This document shows positions 35,907-43,864 of a stretch of 64,000 nt of DNA, piece by piece. The translations under genes were made by a program, and so were the position numbers. The notes below the pieces were generated by a model that ran no database searches, was not told where the DNA came from, and saw only the letters and a list, made by a program, of their open reading frames with translations. Origin of the DNA: Propionivibrio soli (GTDB lineage Bacteria > Pseudomonadota > Gammaproteobacteria > Burkholderiales > Rhodocyclaceae); contig NZ_JANZKY010000008.1 of the NCBI RefSeq assembly GCF_025770765.1, positions 1-64,000 on the forward strand, written 5' to 3'. Position 1 is the stretch's first letter, and each line of letters starts with the position of its first letter.

Positions 35907-36137
35907 TGTTTTTTGTACCGATCGGCGATATTTCCGGGTCAAACCGATCGCTGGTGGGGAAGAGCCGTCACTATAACTGAACGATGAAGCGCGGCGGGTG
36001 GTCAATTGACCTGCTCGGCTCAAGACGCGCAACCTGCCATCGCAATTCCTCTTCAATAATCCCGATGGCTTGATAACGACGGCATGACATATCTGCTAAT
36101 ATCAGTAGAAGGTTGTTAATTCAACAGGAGCGAGGTC

Positions 36138-37241
36138 TTGGAAAAGCAGTGGACCCTCGAGTCCTCGGGTGCCGATGGCGCTCATGTGGACTTCGTGATT
36201 ACCCACCTGCCCTGCCGAATCGGCCGCAGCAAGGAGAACGATCTTGTGATCGCCAACCTTGGGCTGAGCCGCAGCCATGCCATCATCGCCCGCGACATCA
36301 GCGGCCAATTGCGCGTATCGGACGAAAACAGCACCAACGGTACGTTCGTTAACAGGCGCCGCGTCGAAGGCTACAGCCTGCTCAAAGAAAACGACGTCGT
36401 CCATTTCGGCGCGGCCGAATTCAAACTGCGTGCGCGCCTTGTAGAGCAAAACAGCGTACTCGCCTTCGACCAGATGCATACGACGATCATGCCCGCCGGC
36501 ATGGTGTTGCCCGAGCATTTCGTTCCCAACGAAGCGGAGTTCGACGAATTGCTGCTCGGCCACGGCCTCTCCGGTGCCGCACAGCCGATTGTCGACGCCA
36601 AGACCCGGCAGATGGTCGGCTACGAGCTTCTTGGCCGAGCCACGCATCCGCAACTGCCGACGACGCCGATCGAACTCTTCGGGCTAGCCGAAGCGATGGA
36701 TCGCGAACTCGATCTCAGCCACGCCTTCCGCGATTTCGGCATTGCCAGAATCGTCCCGCGGTTTGGCAATCACACGGTGTTCATCAACGCGCACCCCAAG
36801 GAGACTTTCACCGAGAGCTTCCTCGCTTCGCTTGAAAGGCTTCGCTCGTCCTCACCCAAACTCAGCATCGTGGTGGAGATCCACGAGTCGGCCGTCACCG
36901 ACACCGAGAAGCTCCGCGAACTCGCCTACCGCCTGACGCAACTCGACATCCGCTTTGCGTACGACGATTTCGGTGCCGGGCAGGCGCGTCTTCTCGAACT
37001 TGCGGATGTTCCGGCGCACTTCGTCAAGTTCGACATTTCGATGATCCGTGGATTGCACAAGGCAAGTCCGCGCAAGCGTCAGATCGTGCGCGACCTCGTT
37101 CAATTGGTCTTGGCTGCCGGCTCGGTCCCGCTCGCGGAAGGCGTTGAAGACGAGGAAGAAGCCCAGTCGTGCATCGAAATGGGCTTCCAGCTGATCCAGG
37201 GCTTCCTTACGGGGCGGCCAATCCCGGCTGACGCGCTCTAG
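36138..37241 (+). CDS. FHA domain-EAL domain fusion protein
   Basis: A 367-residue protein that joins a phosphothreonine-binding FHA domain to a cyclic-di-GMP phosphodiesterase-type EAL domain. FHA (about 20-95): CRIGRSKENDLVIANLGLSRSHAII, then NSTNGTFVNRRRV. EAL (about 130-365): the signature reads GYELLGR (ELL in place of EAL), but the other metal and catalytic positions are recognisable: FINAHP Asn, VEIHES Glu, YDDFGAG, VKFDISMIRG Lys and LAEGVEDEEEA Glu, then QGFLTGRPIP. It may be active or act as a binding module. The start is a TTG with AGGAG upstream. FHA would let Ser/Thr phosphorylation target c-di-GMP breakdown (inference). Confidence 0.9.
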   Translation: MEKQWTLESSGADGAHVDFVITHLPCRIGRSKENDLVIANLGLSRSHAIIARDISGQLRVSDENSTNGTFVNRRRVEGYSLLKENDVVHFGAAEFKLRARLVEQNSVLAFDQMHTTIMPAGMVLPEHFVPNEAEFDELLLGHGLSGAAQPIVDAKTRQMVGYELLGRATHPQLPTTPIELFGLAEAMDRELDLSHAFRDFGIARIVPRFGNHTVFINAHPKETFTESFLASLERLRSSSPKLSIVVEIHESAVTDTEKLRELAYRLTQLDIRFAYDDFGAGQARLLELADVPAHFVKFDISMIRGLHKASPRKRQIVRDLVQLVLAAGSVPLAEGVEDEEEAQSCIEMGFQLIQGFLTGRPIPADAL

Positions 37242-37565
37242 ACCGGTCCACGCCGGGCGCGTGTGCGCCGCAGATCATCGGTCCGAACGAGACCGTGTCC
37301 AAGCCCGGATACTTGCCACCGATGAATCCGCCTCCGGGGCCCGCATGGATTGCGTGGATCGTCTACTCGGCCTGAAACGCGTTCCGGAAGAGGGACTGGC
37401 ACAAGGCCAGCAGGGCGGAATCGGGATTCGGCGCCCAGTCCGGATCATGGCCGCTCGCCGTCGCCTGCATCCGGTCAGCGTGAACAGGCCCGCGATCTCC
37501 TCGGCGAGGTCGATCGCGACGCTCTTGACGTGCGAACCGCCGTCCCGTCAGCGATAGAACGACGC
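37242..37565. other. Gap between the FHA-EAL gene and msrQ
   Basis: About 320 bp with no supported gene. A 35-codon minus-strand frame at 37363-37470 (MQATASGHDPDWAPNPDSALLALCQSLFRNAF in outline) has protein-like composition and could be a small or remnant gene, but it lacks a good ribosome site. Confidence 0.35.
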
Positions 37566-38234
37566 TTATTTGTCAGCCCCGCGCATTTTGCGGGATTCCA
37601 CAGGCCGAGCCCTTTCCAAGCGCCCTGCGGCGCGTTGCCCCGCTTGCCAGCGAGCCTTCACTGCCCACCAAACGCGCATGGCAAGCAGCGTAAAAACAAC
37701 GGCGGCATAGATGCTCACTGTGCCGAAATCATTCTTTCCCGCCTTATGCCACCAATAATGCAGGATCGCCGCCATCGCGATCACATACACCAGCCGGTGC
37801 AGCCGCACCCAGTTCATCCCGAGGCGCCGCATCATGCCCTTGGTCGATGTCGCCGCTAATGGGATGAGCAACACGAAGGCCGTGAATCCGGCAGCGATGA
37901 AAGGGCGTTTGAGTACGTCGCGCCACATTTCCGATAGATCGAATGCATGATCGACCCAGAACCAGAGCGAAAAATGAAGCACGGCGTAGAAGAAACAGTA
38001 CAGACCGAGCATGCGGCGGAACTTCACCCATTGCGGTCGCCCTGTCAGTCGCCGCAGCGGCGTCATCGACAACGACAGGCAAAGAAAAACAAGTGCCCAG
38101 GTTCCGGTGGAGCGCGTGACGAATTCGAATGGATTGGCGCTTAGACCATCGTGCGTCCCGAGCCAGAAAAGGCGGGCCAAGGGCCCGAGGCTGGCGACGA
38201 AGACGGAGAGCCGCATCGCATTGATAACGGTCAT
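37566..38234 (-). CDS. msrQ: Methionine sulfoxide reductase heme-binding membrane subunit
   Basis: MsrQ is a heme b protein that passes electrons from the quinone pool to periplasmic MsrP. The 222-residue protein has six hydrophobic helices, with heme-ligand histidines in FFYAVLHFSLWFW, WVRLHRLVYVIAM and AAILHYWW, and NPFEFVTRSTGTWAL near the start as in YedZ. GGGGGA lies 6 bp before the chosen ATG; two earlier in-frame Met codons are possible. It follows msrP by about 70 bp in the same direction. Confidence 0.95.
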   Translation of the reverse strand: MTVINAMRLSVFVASLGPLARLFWLGTHDGLSANPFEFVTRSTGTWALVFLCLSLSMTPLRRLTGRPQWVKFRRMLGLYCFFYAVLHFSLWFWVDHAFDLSEMWRDVLKRPFIAAGFTAFVLLIPLAATSTKGMMRRLGMNWVRLHRLVYVIAMAAILHYWWHKAGKNDFGTVSIYAAVVFTLLAMRVWWAVKARWQAGQRAAGRLERARPVESRKMRGADK

Positions 38235-38307
38235 CGATCGTCCCCCGCGCATCTTTTGCCCCGTCGGCGCCCGCAAGCGAAGGCCTTGGCCGAGCGCCGC
38301 ATCGCCA

Positions 38308-39303
38308 TCAGAAGAACTTCTTCAGATCCATCCCCGTATACAGGGAAGCCACCTGAGACGCGTACCCATTGAATGGCATCGTTTTGCGCTTCGGCGGAAA
38401 CAACACGCCTCCGCCCTCGCCGATCCTTTGTTCACTCGCCTGACTCCAGCGTGGGTGATCCACCGCCGGGTTGACATTGGAATAGAAGCCATACTCCTGC
38501 GGTGCTGCCACATGCCAACTGGTCTTCGGTTCGGTCTCCGTGAAGCGGATACGGACGATCGACTTCGGGCTCTTGAAGCCGTACTTCCAAGGCGTGACGA
38601 TACGTACCGGCGCGCCGTTCTGTTTCGGCAGCACCTCGCCGTAAAGCCCGAACGTGAGCAGAGTGAGCGCATGCATGGCCTCGTCCATACGCAATCCTTC
38701 GACATACGGCCATTCGAGCACCGGCATCGCGAGACCGGGCATCTGCTTCTTGTCGGCGAGGGTGATGAATTCGACGTACTTAGCGCTGCCCTGCGGTTCG
38801 ACACGGCGGATGAGTTCCGAGAGCGGGAAGCCGATCCACGGAATGACCATCGACCAGCCCTCGACGCAGCGCAGTCGATAGATGCGCTCCTCCAATGCGG
38901 CCATCTTCATCAACTCATCGATATCGAATACCTTCGGCTTGTTGACCAGCCCTTCGACGGCGACTGTCCACGGCCGAGTGACGAGCGTACCGGCGTGTTT
39001 GGCCGGATCGCCTTTGTCGGTACCGAATTCGTAGAAGTTGTTGTACGTCGTGACGTCCTTGTACGGCGTGGGTTTGTCCACCAACCCATACTCCGGATTC
39101 GTCTTCGCTTCCAGCTTCGTGCCTCCCGAATTCGGTGAGGCGACGGCCGCCAGTGCCTGGCGTGAAAACAGGGGAGCGAGCGCCGCTCCGAAAGTGCCTG
39201 CGGCAGCAGCTCGGATCAAGGCGCGTCGGCGCTCAAAGACGTCGCGCGGGGTAATTTCGCTGGGAGCGATAAGCGAATCGGAATCGCCGTAGCTTCGTTT
39301 CAT
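38308..39303 (-). CDS. msrP: Protein-methionine-sulfoxide reductase catalytic subunit (molybdopterin)
   Basis: MsrP repairs oxidised methionine in periplasmic proteins with a molybdopterin cofactor. The protein (331 residues) has a Tat-type leader ([29 protein letters not shown]), exported folded, and the family blocks [26 protein letters not shown], the Mo-ligating Cys in [20 protein letters not shown], and [16 protein letters not shown]. Of two close Met codons (MGLAMKRS) I took the second. It is the first gene of msrPQ. Confidence 0.96.
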   Translation of the reverse strand: MKRSYGDSDSLIAPSEITPRDVFERRRALIRAAAAGTFGAALAPLFSRQALAAVASPNSGGTKLEAKTNPEYGLVDKPTPYKDVTTYNNFYEFGTDKGDPAKHAGTLVTRPWTVAVEGLVNKPKVFDIDELMKMAALEERIYRLRCVEGWSMVIPWIGFPLSELIRRVEPQGSAKYVEFITLADKKQMPGLAMPVLEWPYVEGLRMDEAMHALTLLTFGLYGEVLPKQNGAPVRIVTPWKYGFKSPKSIVRIRFTETEPKTSWHVAAPQEYGFYSNVNPAVDHPRWSQASEQRIGEGGGVLFPPKRKTMPFNGYASQVASLYTGMDLKKFF

Positions 39304-39426
39304 TGCCAACCCCATTTCCTTTCACGGTCATCGATGCCACGTTCCGGGTTCCCTGACCGCGGTTCTCTCGTCTCGCGTAGACAGCGAACAACGGCTCAAA
39401 GGTTCCGAGGCCTCTTGCGTGACGCG

Positions 39427-39455
39427 TTGACGCCCTCCGGCCCCCCTCCTAGCAT
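39427..39455 (+). promoter_or_regulatory. Putative promoter of creA
   Basis: TTGACG (39427-39432) and TAGCAT (39450-39455) are spaced exactly 17 bp apart, about 75 bp before the creA start. Good -35 and moderate -10 match to the main sigma factor consensus. Confidence 0.45.
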
Positions 39456-39529
39456 GACGTTCGGTCACTCGCCTAGGCACGAAGGCCTATGGCAAACGCC
39501 CTTGAAGGGCGAACTTCGGAGGCTCTGCC

Positions 39530-39991
39530 ATGAAACCCAGCCATACCCTTCCCCTCGTGCTTGCCATCCTTACCGGTCCCGCTTTGGCCGAAAAGGTCGG
39601 TTGCGTAACGACCGAGTGGAAGCTGATCGGCGCCAATCACCGCGTCTGCGTCGAGTCGTTCACCGACCCGAAGATCCCCGGCGTGACCTGCCACGTGAGC
39701 CAGGCGCGAACCGGAGGCGTTAGCGGAAGCTTGGGGCTTGCCCAAGACCCGTCGCAATTCTCGCTCGCGTGCCGGCAGACCGGTCCCATCGCTCTTCCCG
39801 AAAAACTGCCCAAAGAAGCGACGGTATTCACCGAAGACACGTCAGTCCTGTTCAAGGAAACGCGCGTCATGCGGTTGTGGGACGAGGCGAACCGGACGCT
39901 CGTCTATTTGGCGATCAGCCGCAAGCTGATTGACGGTGCCCCGGCAAACAGCATTTCGACGGTTCCCGTCATGCCGTGGGGTAATCGCTAA
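39530..39991 (+). CDS. creA: CreA family periplasmic protein
   Basis: A 153-residue protein with a signal peptide (MKPSHTLPLVLAILTGPALA, cleavage before EKVG). The mature part follows E. coli CreA: VTTEWKLIGANHRVCVESFTDPKIPGVTCHVSQARTGGVSGSLGLAQDPS, CRQTGPI, TSVLFKETRVMRLWDE, LVYLAISRKLIDGAP and NSISTVPVMPW. CreA is exported and its function is unknown. GGAGG precedes the ATG. It lies divergently from msrP, with a good promoter upstream. Confidence 0.93.
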   Translation: MKPSHTLPLVLAILTGPALAEKVGCVTTEWKLIGANHRVCVESFTDPKIPGVTCHVSQARTGGVSGSLGLAQDPSQFSLACRQTGPIALPEKLPKEATVFTEDTSVLFKETRVMRLWDEANRTLVYLAISRKLIDGAPANSISTVPVMPWGNR

Positions 39992-40146
39992 AGCAACCGA
40001 ACGCCCACCCGAATCAGGCCCGCATTACGCCGAGGCGGCGGGAAAGCGGGAACTTGTCGCCCATGCTCCAGTCATGGGAATATCCTTTCCGACGATACAG
40101 CCGCAAGAAGCCGATGCCGCCCCCGATGCCGTACCGATCCACTCTC

Positions 40147-40725
40147 ATGGTCTACCTTACCCGATGGCTCCGGGCTGCCTTGCTGTTATGCCTTTGCCCG
40201 CTCGCTTTCGCCGCGGACCTCGACAACTCTGTCGTCTTGGAAAGCCGGGGAGACGCGTTCATCCTGGACGCCGTCATTGAGTTCCCCGCCACGCTACGCG
40301 TCGCTTGGGAAGTACTCACCGATTTCGACGGCATGGCCACCTTCCTAAGCAATCTGACGGCCAGCCGGGTCGTCGCGCGTAGCGGCAACACCCTGCTGGT
40401 ACAGCAGGAAGGAAACGCCCGGTATGGGTTCTTTTCGTATGCCTTCACGTCGGAGCGAGAAATCAGACTGAAGCCGATGAAACGCATCAGTGCCCGGCAG
40501 TTGAGCGGCAACGCGAAGCGCTTCACGAGCGAACTCGAACTCACGCCCTCGGGGAACACGACCCGAATCCGCTATCACGCAGAAGTCGTTCCCGACTCCG
40601 GTCTAGCGCGGACCTTCGGCGGTCCGTTCATACGCCATGAGGTGGAAGAACAGTTCGCTTCCATGGCCGCCGAGATGCAGCGCCGAGAGGCCGCTGGCCG
40701 CGGAGTACCTGCCGGCGCCTCCTGA
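40147..40725 (+). CDS. SRPBCC (START/polyketide cyclase-like) secreted protein
   Basis: The chosen 192-residue form begins with a signal peptide, MVYLTRWLRAALLLCLCPLAFAADLD. The mature domain has the helix-grip outline: AVIEFPATLRVAWEVLTDFDGMATFLSNLTASRVV, LLVQQEGNARYGFFSYAFTSEREI, TSELELTPSGNTTRIRYHAEVVPDSGLARTFGGPFIRHEVEEQFASMAAEM. Such folds bind hydrophobic ligands in a cavity. The start is uncertain, since Met codons also occur at 40114 and 40126 and none has a strong ribosome site. Family-level call only. Confidence 0.75.
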   Translation: MVYLTRWLRAALLLCLCPLAFAADLDNSVVLESRGDAFILDAVIEFPATLRVAWEVLTDFDGMATFLSNLTASRVVARSGNTLLVQQEGNARYGFFSYAFTSEREIRLKPMKRISARQLSGNAKRFTSELELTPSGNTTRIRYHAEVVPDSGLARTFGGPFIRHEVEEQFASMAAEMQRREAAGRGVPAGAS

Positions 40726-40752
40726 CGGCCTGCTTGGTCTAGCCCGTAAGCT

Positions 40753-41766
40753 TCAGGAGTTGCCGGCGCCGCACGCGGCGCGCCGAAGCCGATCGTTGAC
40801 CGCGGCCCACGCGGGTGATTCCGGTATGCGCTCGACGACGATGAGTTCGTTCCCCGCCGCGTCGAGGTCACGTAATGCGGCGTACAGTTCGCGCGCATAG
40901 CCTTCCGGATCGTTCGGCATCTGCCGCAACGAATGCGCCGAGGCAGATGAATCGGGGGAGGAGTAGACGAGCAGACCGAAGCGTTTCCCGGCCGCCGACA
41001 AGGCGGCCAGCGTCTCGCGCAATTGCGCGGTATCGACGACGCGCATCGGCGTACGCGGTGCGTAATGCGCGTCGAGAGATCCCGACACCCGCGGCGTGCC
41101 TTGCTGCGGCTTCCGAAGACCTGGGCTTTCCGGCGCGACGCCGACAACGCCGCGGATTTGTTCCGGCGTGATGTGTCCGGGCCGCAAAAGACGCAATGGC
41201 CCGTTGTCGTTCGACAGGTCGATGATCGTCGACTCAATACCGACCGGACAGCGCCCGCCATCGAGCACCAAAGCCACCGCATCGCCCAGCTCGTCGCGCA
41301 CGTGCGCCGCGTCCGTTGGACTGATGCGACCGAAGCGATTGGCCGAGGGCGCGGCGATCCCGCACAATCCGCCTCGCCCGCCGCCTGCCTCGGCGTAGGC
41401 GCGCAACAAGTCAAGGGCGACCGGATGGGCCGGTACGCGAACCCCCACTGTGTCCTGACCGCCCGTCACGGCGAGCGGTACCGCCGGGGCGCGTTTGAGA
41501 ATCAAGGTCAGCGGGCCGGGCCAGAAGGCTTCGGCAAGTTCCCAGGCCACCGGCGGAATGTCCCGGGCCCATTGGTCGAGCTGCCCAGCGCCCGCGAGAT
41601 GGACAATCACCGGATGGTTCGCCGGCCGCCCCTTGGCCGCGAAAATTCGCGCCACGGCATCTGGATTGGCGGCGTCGGCACCTAGCCCGTAAACCGTTTC
41701 CGTCGGGAAAGCGACCAACTCGCCGCTCTGCAACAATTTGACGGCAAGGTCATACTCGAGAGACAT
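40753..41766 (-). CDS. L-threonylcarbamoyladenylate synthase, Sua5 type
   Basis: This enzyme makes threonylcarbamoyl-AMP from Thr, bicarbonate and ATP for the t6A modification of ANN-decoding tRNAs. The 337-residue protein is the longer Sua5 form: a TsaC/YrdC catalytic domain (about 1-205: GELVAFPTETVYGLGADA, AKGRPANHPVIVHL, PGPLTLILKR, GVRVPAHPVA, CGIAAPSANRFGRISPT, GIESTIIDL) plus a C-terminal Sua5 domain (about 230-330). The start MSLEYDLAVKLL fits the family; a longer in-frame extension overlaps purE. It lies 4 bp after purE on the same strand. Confidence 0.95.
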   Translation of the reverse strand: MSLEYDLAVKLLQSGELVAFPTETVYGLGADAANPDAVARIFAAKGRPANHPVIVHLAGAGQLDQWARDIPPVAWELAEAFWPGPLTLILKRAPAVPLAVTGGQDTVGVRVPAHPVALDLLRAYAEAGGGRGGLCGIAAPSANRFGRISPTDAAHVRDELGDAVALVLDGGRCPVGIESTIIDLSNDNGPLRLLRPGHITPEQIRGVVGVAPESPGLRKPQQGTPRVSGSLDAHYAPRTPMRVVDTAQLRETLAALSAAGKRFGLLVYSSPDSSASAHSLRQMPNDPEGYARELYAALRDLDAAGNELIVVERIPESPAWAAVNDRLRRAACGAGNS

Positions 41767-41770
41767 CGGG

Positions 41771-42268
41771 TTACGGCAACTCCGGCAACGTCTTGGCGAG
41801 GACCTTTTCACTCTGATTCACGCGGAACTCGGTCAGTTTCTTCGCCAACTCCGCATCGTTGAGGGCGAGCATGGCGACCGAGAAAAGCGCCGCGTTGACG
41901 GCGCCTGCTTCGCCGATCGCGAACGTCGCCACCGGAATACCGCCCGGCATCTGGACCATCGAGAGCAGGGAGTCGAGCCCTTGCAGGTGTTTCGAGGGCA
42001 TGGGTACGGCGAGCACCGGCAGTTCGCTCTTGGCGGCAAGAACGCCGGCCAGATGTGCCGCACCGCCGGCCGCACCGATGAGCACCTTGATACCGCGCTC
42101 CTGCGCGCTCGCCGCGTAGTCGAGCGCCGCATCCGGCGTCCGATGCGCGGACAGAACCTTGGCCTCGTAGGGAACCCCGAAGCGCTTGAGCGTTTCGGCA
42201 CACGACGACATGACGGGCCAGTCGCTATCCGACCCCATCACGATGCCAACCAGCGGGTGCTTGACCAT
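41771..42268 (-). CDS. purE: N5-carboxyaminoimidazole ribonucleotide mutase
   Basis: PurE converts N5-CAIR to CAIR in purine synthesis. The protein (165 residues) has the class I signature VGIVMGSDSDWPVMSSCAETL with the catalytic Ser-Asp-Ser-Asp loop, the SAHRTPD motif with catalytic His, and GAAGGAAHLAGVLAA. Of two Met codons (MIMVKHP) the second is 6 bp after GAGGAG, while the first touches it, so I chose the second. It follows folD by 16 bp. The partner purK is not in the window. Confidence 0.96.
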   Translation of the reverse strand: MVKHPLVGIVMGSDSDWPVMSSCAETLKRFGVPYEAKVLSAHRTPDAALDYAASAQERGIKVLIGAAGGAAHLAGVLAAKSELPVLAVPMPSKHLQGLDSLLSMVQMPGGIPVATFAIGEAGAVNAALFSVAMLALNDAELAKKLTEFRVNQSEKVLAKTLPELP

Positions 42269-42284
42269 GATCATCTCCTCGATT

Positions 42285-43139
42285 TCAGGCTCGGGCGGCG
42301 CGTTCGGCGCTCTCGAGCGTATTGCCCAATAACATGGTGATCGTCATCGGCCCCACCCCACCCGGAACCGGCGTGATGTACGAGGCCACTTCCTTCACCG
42401 CTTCAAAATCCACGTCGCCGCACAGCTTGCCGTCCGGCAACCGGTTGATACCGACGTCGATGACGACAGCGCCCGGCTTCACCATGTCGGCGGTGATCAT
42501 CTTCGGCTTGCCGATCGCCGCGACCAGGATGTCCGCGCGCAGGCAATGCCCCTTCAAATCCCGCGTCTGCGAATGGCAGACGGTCACAGTCGCCCCGGCA
42601 TGCATGAGAAGCATCGCCATCGGCTTGCCGACGATGTTGGAACGCCCGACAACGACAGCCTCCTTGCCCTTGACGGCGATGCCCGCATCTTCGAAGAACT
42701 TCATCGCGCCATACGGCGTACAAGGAATGAAGCACGGCTGCCCCTGCATCAAGGCACCGACGTTCTCGGCCCGGAAACCGTCAACATCCTTTTCCGGCGC
42801 AATCGCGTCGAGCACGGCATCGGAGTCGAAATGCTTCGGCAACGGCAACTGAACCAGAATGCCGTGGATTTTCGGATCGGAATTTAGTTCAGCGATCTTG
42901 GCAAAAACGGTAGCGGGATCCACCTCCGCGGGATAGGCATGTTTCTCGGAATGGAAACCCGCTTGGGCGCATGCGTTGACCTTGTTGCGGACGTAGACCT
43001 GCGAAGCCGGGTCTTCGCCGACCAGGATCACCGCGAGGCCCGGCCGCGTACCGAGCAGAGCGAGTTCCTCCGCGCGTTGTTTGAAATTGGCGCGCAGCTT
43101 CTGGCCGAGCACATTGCCGTCGAGTAGTTTTGCCGTCAT
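42285..43139 (-). CDS. folD: Methylenetetrahydrofolate dehydrogenase/cyclohydrolase
   Basis: FolD interconverts 5,10-methylene- and 10-formyl-tetrahydrofolate, feeding purine and formyl-Met synthesis. The 284-residue protein has the catalytic Tyr-x-x-x-Lys in YVRNKVNAC (about 49-57), the QLPLPKH block, the KDVDGF motif, the NADP site [17 protein letters not shown] and the terminal [19 protein letters not shown]. It is the first gene of a run folD-purE-sua5, a natural pairing since its product feeds purine synthesis. Confidence 0.97.
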   Translation of the reverse strand: MTAKLLDGNVLGQKLRANFKQRAEELALLGTRPGLAVILVGEDPASQVYVRNKVNACAQAGFHSEKHAYPAEVDPATVFAKIAELNSDPKIHGILVQLPLPKHFDSDAVLDAIAPEKDVDGFRAENVGALMQGQPCFIPCTPYGAMKFFEDAGIAVKGKEAVVVGRSNIVGKPMAMLLMHAGATVTVCHSQTRDLKGHCLRADILVAAIGKPKMITADMVKPGAVVIDVGINRLPDGKLCGDVDFEAVKEVASYITPVPGGVGPMTITMLLGNTLESAERAARA

Positions 43140-43168
43140 GGGAGAAAATATCCGAACGAGACCAAAGG

Positions 43169-43189
43169 AAGGCTGCAGAACGCAGCCTT
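43169..43189 (-). terminator. Hairpin between iorB and folD
   Basis: AAGGCTGC (43169-43176) pairs with GCAGCCTT (43182-43189) around a 5-nt loop, about 30 bp after the iorB stop. The T-rich tail is weak, so termination may be partial. Confidence 0.4.
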
Positions 43190-43216
43190 TCGCGAAGGAC
43201 GGATTTTACCGTAACT

Positions 43217-43831
43217 TCAGGCGGTCGCCGTTTTCGCCGCCAGGGCCGCGGCGGCACGGCCGGCGGCAAACGCGCGCCGGTTCAGATCGATGAGTTGCGG
43301 CTTCTTGGTGGCGAAACGCTTCAGTATGCAGCGTTCGAGAACGTCGGCAGAAAACGGCAAATGATCGGCGATCGCGCCCAGCATGACCGTATTGCCCAGT
43401 CGCATGTCGCCGAGTCCCCGGGCAATCGCTGAGGCGTCAAACGAGAAGACGCGGGTGCCGGCCTCGCGCATGAGCGCAATCGGGTCGTCCGGATACTCAA
43501 AAAGCCCGATATCGACCACGGGAGGAACGAGCCGCCCAGTGTTGATCAACGCCAAGCCATCCGGATGCAACATGTGCCGCCAGCGCAGCCCTTCGGCGGC
43601 CTCGAAACCAAGCAGGATATCCGCCGTTCCGGGGCTGATCTGCGGCGAGAGCACTCGCTCTCCGAAGCGCAAATGGGAAGAAACCACGCCGCCGCGTTGC
43701 GCCATGCCGGCAACTTCGGTCTTCTTGACGTCGTGCCCGAGCGCGATCGCGGCTTCGGCCAGAATCTCGCTCGCCGTCATGACGCCTTGACCGCCGGTTC
43801 CCACCACAAGAATGTTCGTAACGCCCGTCAT
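43217..43831 (-). CDS. iorB: Indolepyruvate ferredoxin oxidoreductase beta subunit
   Basis: The beta (gamma-domain) subunit of indolepyruvate:ferredoxin oxidoreductase. The 204-residue protein begins NILVVGTGGQGVMTASEILAEAAIALGHDVKKTEVAGMAQRGGVVSSHLRFG, the signature of 2-oxoacid oxidoreductase gamma domains, then ADILLGFEAAEGLR and DMRLGNTVMLGAIADHLP. It lies 33 bp after iorA on the same strand. With IorA it oxidatively decarboxylates aryl pyruvates to aryl-acetyl-CoA and reduces ferredoxin, a step in aromatic amino acid or phenylacetate metabolism. Confidence 0.94.
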   Translation of the reverse strand: MTGVTNILVVGTGGQGVMTASEILAEAAIALGHDVKKTEVAGMAQRGGVVSSHLRFGERVLSPQISPGTADILLGFEAAEGLRWRHMLHPDGLALINTGRLVPPVVDIGLFEYPDDPIALMREAGTRVFSFDASAIARGLGDMRLGNTVMLGAIADHLPFSADVLERCILKRFATKKPQLIDLNRRAFAAGRAAAALAAKTATA

Positions 43832-43864
43832 CTTCTTATCCTTTGCGCTCGCAACGATTAGCGC

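Noticed and set aside
37363-37470. 35-codon minus-strand frame as a gene
   Set aside because: Composition is protein-like but there is no ribosome site or neighbour support; mentioned only in the gap note.
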